64,000 nt of DNA from positions 744,001 through 808,000 of the forward strand of contig NZ_LQNT01000009.1 of assembly GCF_001619585.1 (NCBI RefSeq), read 5' to 3'. Within the stretch, counting starts at the first letter, position 1; each line of letters starts with the position of its first letter. Source of the stretch: Bhargavaea cecembensis. Its GTDB lineage: Bacteria; Bacillota; Bacilli; Bacillales_A; Planococcaceae. Made by a program: the position numbers and the translations under genes. This document shows, one piece after another, positions 60,766 to 64,000 of the stretch. The notes under the pieces were generated by a model. The model was not told the DNA's origin and made no database searches. It saw only the letters and a program-made list of their open reading frames with translations.

Positions 60766-61548
60766 ATGCAACTGCTCGCCGAACAAATCCGGGTCGGCTA
60801 CGGAGAAACCCCCATCGTCCACGGGATGGACATTACGTTCCCGCAGGGCAAGATTACGACCATCATCGGTGCGAACGGATGCGGCAAATCGACGCTCCTA
60901 AAGGCGCTCACCCGCATCATCCCCCACCAGGGCGGTGCCGTCCTGCTCGACGGTACCAATATCCGATCGATGGATACAAAGGCGCTCGCGAGGAAGATGG
61001 CGATCCTTCCCCAGACTCAGGACAGTGCAAACGGACTCATGGTGGGGGAACTCGTCGCCTACGGCCGATTCCCCTATCAGAAAGGTTTCGGACGACTGAG
61101 CGCAGAAGACCGCCGCATGGTCGACTGGGCGCTGGAGGCGACCCGCATGGACGAATTCCGTGACCGGCCGGTGGATGCACTTTCCGGCGGGCAGCGGCAG
61201 CGGGCATGGATTGCAATGGCCCTCGCCCAGGATACCGGGATCATTTTCCTGGACGAGCCGACTACTTATCTGGACATGGCCCACCAGCTCGAGGTCCTGG
61301 AGCTTCTTCAGAAGCTGAACCGGGAAGAAGGCCGAACGATCGTCATGGTGCTCCATGATCTTAACCAGGCCGCCCGCTTCTCCGACCATCTGATCGCCCT
61401 ATCGTCCGGGCGTCTCATCAAAAGCGGACCGCCGGAAGATGTGCTCGTCCCTGACGTGCTAAAAGACGTGTTCCGGATCGATGCCGTCATCGGAAAGGAC
61501 CCGAGGACAGGGACCCCCTTCTGCATGACCTACGATCTGATCAAATAA
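60766..61548 (+). CDS. iron-siderophore ABC transporter ATP-binding protein
   Basis: A 260-residue FecE/FhuC-type ATPase: Walker A GANGCGKSTLLKAL near 35, the family-typical MAILPQTQDSANGLMVGELVAYGRFPY near 80, signature LSGGQRQRAWIAMALAQD near 140, Walker B IIFLDEPTTYLDM near 163 and H-loop MVLHDLNQA near 195. AAAGGAGAAA precedes the ATG. First gene of a Fur-controlled operon with the binding lipoprotein and two permeases. Confidence 0.94.
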   Translation: MQLLAEQIRVGYGETPIVHGMDITFPQGKITTIIGANGCGKSTLLKALTRIIPHQGGAVLLDGTNIRSMDTKALARKMAILPQTQDSANGLMVGELVAYGRFPYQKGFGRLSAEDRRMVDWALEATRMDEFRDRPVDALSGGQRQRAWIAMALAQDTGIIFLDEPTTYLDMAHQLEVLELLQKLNREEGRTIVMVLHDLNQAARFSDHLIALSSGRLIKSGPPEDVLVPDVLKDVFRIDAVIGKDPRTGTPFCMTYDLIK

Positions 61549-61573
61549 TTGACCCATCCGAAGGAGAATCCAT

Positions 61574-62503
61574 ATGAACAAGAAACTGCTCCTGATCCTC
61601 ACCCTTTTCATTACACTGGCACTTGCCGCATGCGCGTCCGGCTCCCCGGACAACAGCAAGGAGGAAGCAGAAGAAAAGACTTCCTCTGACACCATCGTCT
61701 ACGAATCCGAAACGGGTCCGGTCGAAGTCCCGGCCGACCCTCAGCGCGTCGTTGTCCTGTCCTCCTACGCAGGCGATCTGATCAAGCTCGGCGTGCCGAT
61801 TGTCGGCGTAGACTCCTGGTCGGCAGCCAATCCGAGCTTCGATGAAGCGCTGAAAGACGCTGAAGTTGTCTCCAATGAAGACATCGAGAAAATCATCGAA
61901 CTGGAGCCCGACCTCATCATCGGCCTGAACAACATCCAGAACGCCGACAAGCTGGAGAAGATCGCACCGACCGTTCTCTTCACCTATGGAAAGAACGACT
62001 ATCTCCAGCAGCACATCGAAATTGCCAAAGTCGTCAACAAAGAAAAAGAAGCCACTGATTGGGCCGAAGACTTCAAGAAGCGCTCCGAAGAGCTTGGAAC
62101 ACGCATCAAAGAAAAGATCGGTGAAGACGCTACCGTTACCGTCGCAGAGAACTTTGAGAAGCAGCTGTACCTGTTCGGGGACAACTGGGGACGCGGCACC
62201 GAAATCCTCTATCAGGCAATGGGCCTGAAGATGCCGGAGAAGGTCGAGGACGTCGCACTTGAGCCCGGCTACTTCGCCATCTCCCAGGAAGTGCTCGGGG
62301 ACTACACCGGCGATTACCTGGTCTTGAGCCTGACGGAAGAGCAGGACACCTCATTCATGGATACTGCCTGGTTCAAGGAGATCCCGGCTGTGAAAAACGG
62401 CAACCTGATCGTGGCTGATGCCCGTTCTGCCTACTTCAATGATGCCCTGACGCTTGATGACCAGCTGGACTTCTTTGAACAGGAATTTCTCGGAAACGAA
62501 TAA
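61574..62503 (+). CDS. iron-siderophore substrate-binding lipoprotein
   Basis: A 309-residue lipoprotein, lipobox LAAC (Cys20). The class III binding-protein fold starts IVYESETGPVEVPADPQRVVVL, followed by KLGVPIVGVDSW, IIELEPDLIIGLNN and a long inter-lobe helix. This resembles FhuD2/YxeB/FeuA-type receptors; hydroxamate siderophores are the best guess, consistent with the IruO-like reductase, but catecholate binding cannot be excluded. AAGGAGAATC precedes the ATG. Confidence 0.92.
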   Translation: MNKKLLLILTLFITLALAACASGSPDNSKEEAEEKTSSDTIVYESETGPVEVPADPQRVVVLSSYAGDLIKLGVPIVGVDSWSAANPSFDEALKDAEVVSNEDIEKIIELEPDLIIGLNNIQNADKLEKIAPTVLFTYGKNDYLQQHIEIAKVVNKEKEATDWAEDFKKRSEELGTRIKEKIGEDATVTVAENFEKQLYLFGDNWGRGTEILYQAMGLKMPEKVEDVALEPGYFAISQEVLGDYTGDYLVLSLTEEQDTSFMDTAWFKEIPAVKNGNLIVADARSAYFNDALTLDDQLDFFEQEFLGNE

Positions 62504-62510
62504 CGTAGAA

Positions 62511-62556
62511 AGGCGGTCCGTCCGGCCGGGTATGGCCCGGTCTGCGGACCGTTTTT
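62511..62556 (+). terminator. internal terminator-like hairpin between binding protein and permease
   Basis: CGGTCCG pairs with CGGACCG, with an inner CCGGG/CCCGG stem, followed by TTTTTCC. It probably lowers permease expression relative to the binding protein and ATPase. Confidence 0.7.
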
Positions 62557-62584
62557 CCGATGATTGAGGATAGTGACGATTGAT

Positions 62585-63583
62585 ATGAAGACCAAACGAC
62601 TGATTCCATTTCCGATACAGCTTATGCTCGGCGTCCTGCTTGTGGCCGGTTCATTTGTTGCGGCGCTGACGCTCGGAGCCGCGGATACCGGCATCCGCGA
62701 TGTCTGGCAGGCGGTGTTTTCAGAGACCGGCGAACATGCCGCCATTCTACGGGAACTGCGCATCCCGCGTGTGATTGCAGCCATCTTCACCGGAGCGGCA
62801 CTCGGCGTTGCCGGTGCCATCATGCAGGGGGTGACCCGCAACCCGCTCGCGGATCCCGGCCTTCTCGGGCTCACCTCCGGGGCGAATGCCGCACTCGCCC
62901 TTTCGCTGGCGCTGATACCGGGCATCCCCTACCTCGGGATCCTTGCGGCCTGCTTTATCGGCGCTGCTGCCGGCATGATCCTCGTATTCGGCATCGGGGC
63001 CTCCAGCCGCGGAGGCATGTCCGCGATGCGACTCGTTGTCGCGGGCGCTACGGTATCGGCTTTCCTGCAGGCGGTCGCGGACGGAACGGGAATCGTATTC
63101 CAGATCTCCAAGGATGTCTCGCTCTGGACAGCGGGCGGTCTGATGGGCACGACCCCCAAGGCGCTCATCATCGTCCCGTTTATCGCAATCGGACTGATCG
63201 GCGCAATTGCCGTCAGCCGCCAGCTGACCATTCTCAGCCTCCAGGAAGACGTGGCGGCCGGTCTTGGCCAGCGCGTCTTCCTGATGAAGGCCATCATGAT
63301 GGGCATCACCGCCCTTCTCGCAGGCGCTGCGGTCGCCCTCGTCGGCAACCTGGCATTTGTCGGCCTTATCATTCCGCATATCGTGCGGACCTTCAGCGGG
63401 TCAGACTATACACGGATCATCCCGATGAGCGCCATTCTCGGCGCCGCGTTCATGATTTTGGCCGACCTTGCGGGCCGGACCCTGAATGCGCCGTTCGAAA
63501 CGCCTGTCGTTGCAATCACGGCACTGATCGGACTGCCATTCTTCCTCATGATCGTACGGAAGGGAGGGCTCCGTGATGCATGA
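62585..63583 (+). CDS. iron-siderophore ABC transporter permease 1 (FecCD family)
   Basis: A 332-residue permease with about nine to ten helices: LREL-RIPRVIAAIFTGAALGVAGAIMQGVTRNPLADPGLLGL near 50-90 is the hallmark. LVVAGATVSAFLQAV lies near 143, and GNLAFVGLIIPHIVRTFSGSDYTRIIPMSAILGAAFM near 257 docks on the ATPase. The start is uncertain: ATG 62585 has GAGG 14 nt upstream; GTG 62573 or TTG 62564 are alternatives. It overlaps the next gene by 8 nt. Confidence 0.93.
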   Translation: MKTKRLIPFPIQLMLGVLLVAGSFVAALTLGAADTGIRDVWQAVFSETGEHAAILRELRIPRVIAAIFTGAALGVAGAIMQGVTRNPLADPGLLGLTSGANAALALSLALIPGIPYLGILAACFIGAAAGMILVFGIGASSRGGMSAMRLVVAGATVSAFLQAVADGTGIVFQISKDVSLWTAGGLMGTTPKALIIVPFIAIGLIGAIAVSRQLTILSLQEDVAAGLGQRVFLMKAIMMGITALLAGAAVALVGNLAFVGLIIPHIVRTFSGSDYTRIIPMSAILGAAFMILADLAGRTLNAPFETPVVAITALIGLPFFLMIVRKGGLRDA

Positions 63584-64000
63584 AGTAAAAAGACGCAATC
63601 CGCTCATCCGGACACTTTTGCTTGCAGGACTGTTCCTTGCCGTGCTCATTGTCGCCCTTTCATCCGGAGCATCCGGTGTAGCGGTCGACCGGCTCATTCC
63701 CGTCCTATCAGGCAATGGCACATTCAAGGAATCGTTCATCCTGCTTGAAGTGCGGCTTCCAAGGCTGACGGTGCTCGTGCTTGCCGGAGTGGCGCTTGCG
63801 GTTTCCGGGTCGATCCTGCAGACGGTCACGAGAAATGACCTGGCGGACCCCGGCATCATCGGAATCCATTCCGGAGCAGGTTTTGCGATCACCGTGTTTT
63901 ATCTGTTTGCCGGAGGCGGCATTCCATATTACGCCTATGTGCTTCCGCTGGTTGGATTTGCCGGAGCCATTTTGACTGCGGGATTGATTTACCTGTTCTC
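63576..64000 (+). CDS. iron-siderophore ABC transporter permease 2 (FecCD family), cut by window edge
   Basis: The frame opens at ATG 63576 (AGGGAGGG 7 nt upstream) and continues 141 codons to the right edge. It begins M-H-E-V-K-R-R-N-P-L-I-R, has a first transmembrane helix, then LEVRLPRLTVLVLAGVALAVSG, ILQTVTRNDLADPGIIGIHSGA and further hydrophobic segments. This is the partner of the upstream permease. The C-terminal half lies outside the window. Confidence 0.92.
   Translation, partial: MHEVKRRNPLIRTLLLAGLFLAVLIVALSSGASGVAVDRLIPVLSGNGTFKESFILLEVRLPRLTVLVLAGVALAVSGSILQTVTRNDLADPGIIGIHSGAGFAITVFYLFAGGGIPYYAYVLPLVGFAGAILTAGLIYLF

Overview
The window looks like a chromosomal segment of a Gram-positive, Bacillales-type bacterium with fairly high GC content. 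Strong AGGAGG/GGGGG-type ribosome binding sites, frequent TTG and GTG starts, LAGC/LAAC lipoboxes, a CDP-glycerol (teichoic acid) transferase, cre sites, Fur boxes and ywr- and pxp/kip-type gene neighbourhoods all fit a high-GC member of the Planococcaceae/Caryophanaceae. A Bhargavaea-like genus would fit, but the genus is inference only. No rRNA, tRNA, transposase, phage gene or CRISPR array was seen.

Layout. 1-5.0 kb: cell-surface genes (truncated SH3-like repeat protein, CDP-glycerol transferase family protein, secreted Ig-repeat protein). 5.2-10.8 kb: ribokinase, a 21-nt-period intergenic array, a SpoIIAA-like protein, a gamma-glutamyltransferase-like enzyme with two half-size chromate transporters, and a DUF1646 membrane protein. 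10.9-16.0 kb: an RsgA-like GTPase behind its own promoter, leader peptide and terminator, then the 5-oxoprolinase set pxpBCA with an NRAMP-type transporter. 16-25.9 kb: two small conserved proteins, an ABC exporter pair, RlmA-type rRNA methyltransferase, an amino-acid ABC importer, and an ornithine-cyclodeaminase-like enzyme with an MHS-type transporter facing an XRE-cupin regulator across tandem palindromes. 26-31.9 kb: MFS transporter, C-S lyase, HemY-type oxidase, phosphoribosyltransferase and AlkA.

31.9-39.9 kb is a seven-gene sialic-acid catabolic operon, in order of transcription nanE, nanA, SSS symporter, an unexpected SdhA/NadB-like flavoprotein, nanK-type ROK kinase, RpiR regulator, nagA. 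It has a sigma-A-type promoter and a cre site. 40.2-45.6 kb is a tripartite tricarboxylate transporter (tctCBA) with a perfect cre at its start and a CitA/CitB-type two-component system upstream; a decayed small membrane-protein gene follows tctA.

46-54.8 kb is a secreted nucleic-acid degradation locus: a 1517-residue nuclease carrying both an endonuclease/exonuclease/phosphatase domain and an endonuclease I domain, a 5'-nucleotidase with cell-wall repeats, and convergently an amidase with five SH3-like repeats related to the truncated gene at the left edge. 55-59.2 kb: a YkvI-type membrane protein and an RpiR-GNAT-enolase-superfamily operon typical of N-succinylamino acid racemase. 59.5-64 kb: an iron locus with a ferredoxin-NADP reductase/IruO-like flavoprotein divergent from a Fur-box-controlled siderophore ABC importer that runs off the right edge.

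The most unusual items are the uORF-plus-terminator leader of the RsgA paralogue, two intergenic arrays sharing an exact 21-nt period, the dual-nuclease fusion and the flavoprotein inside the nan operon.
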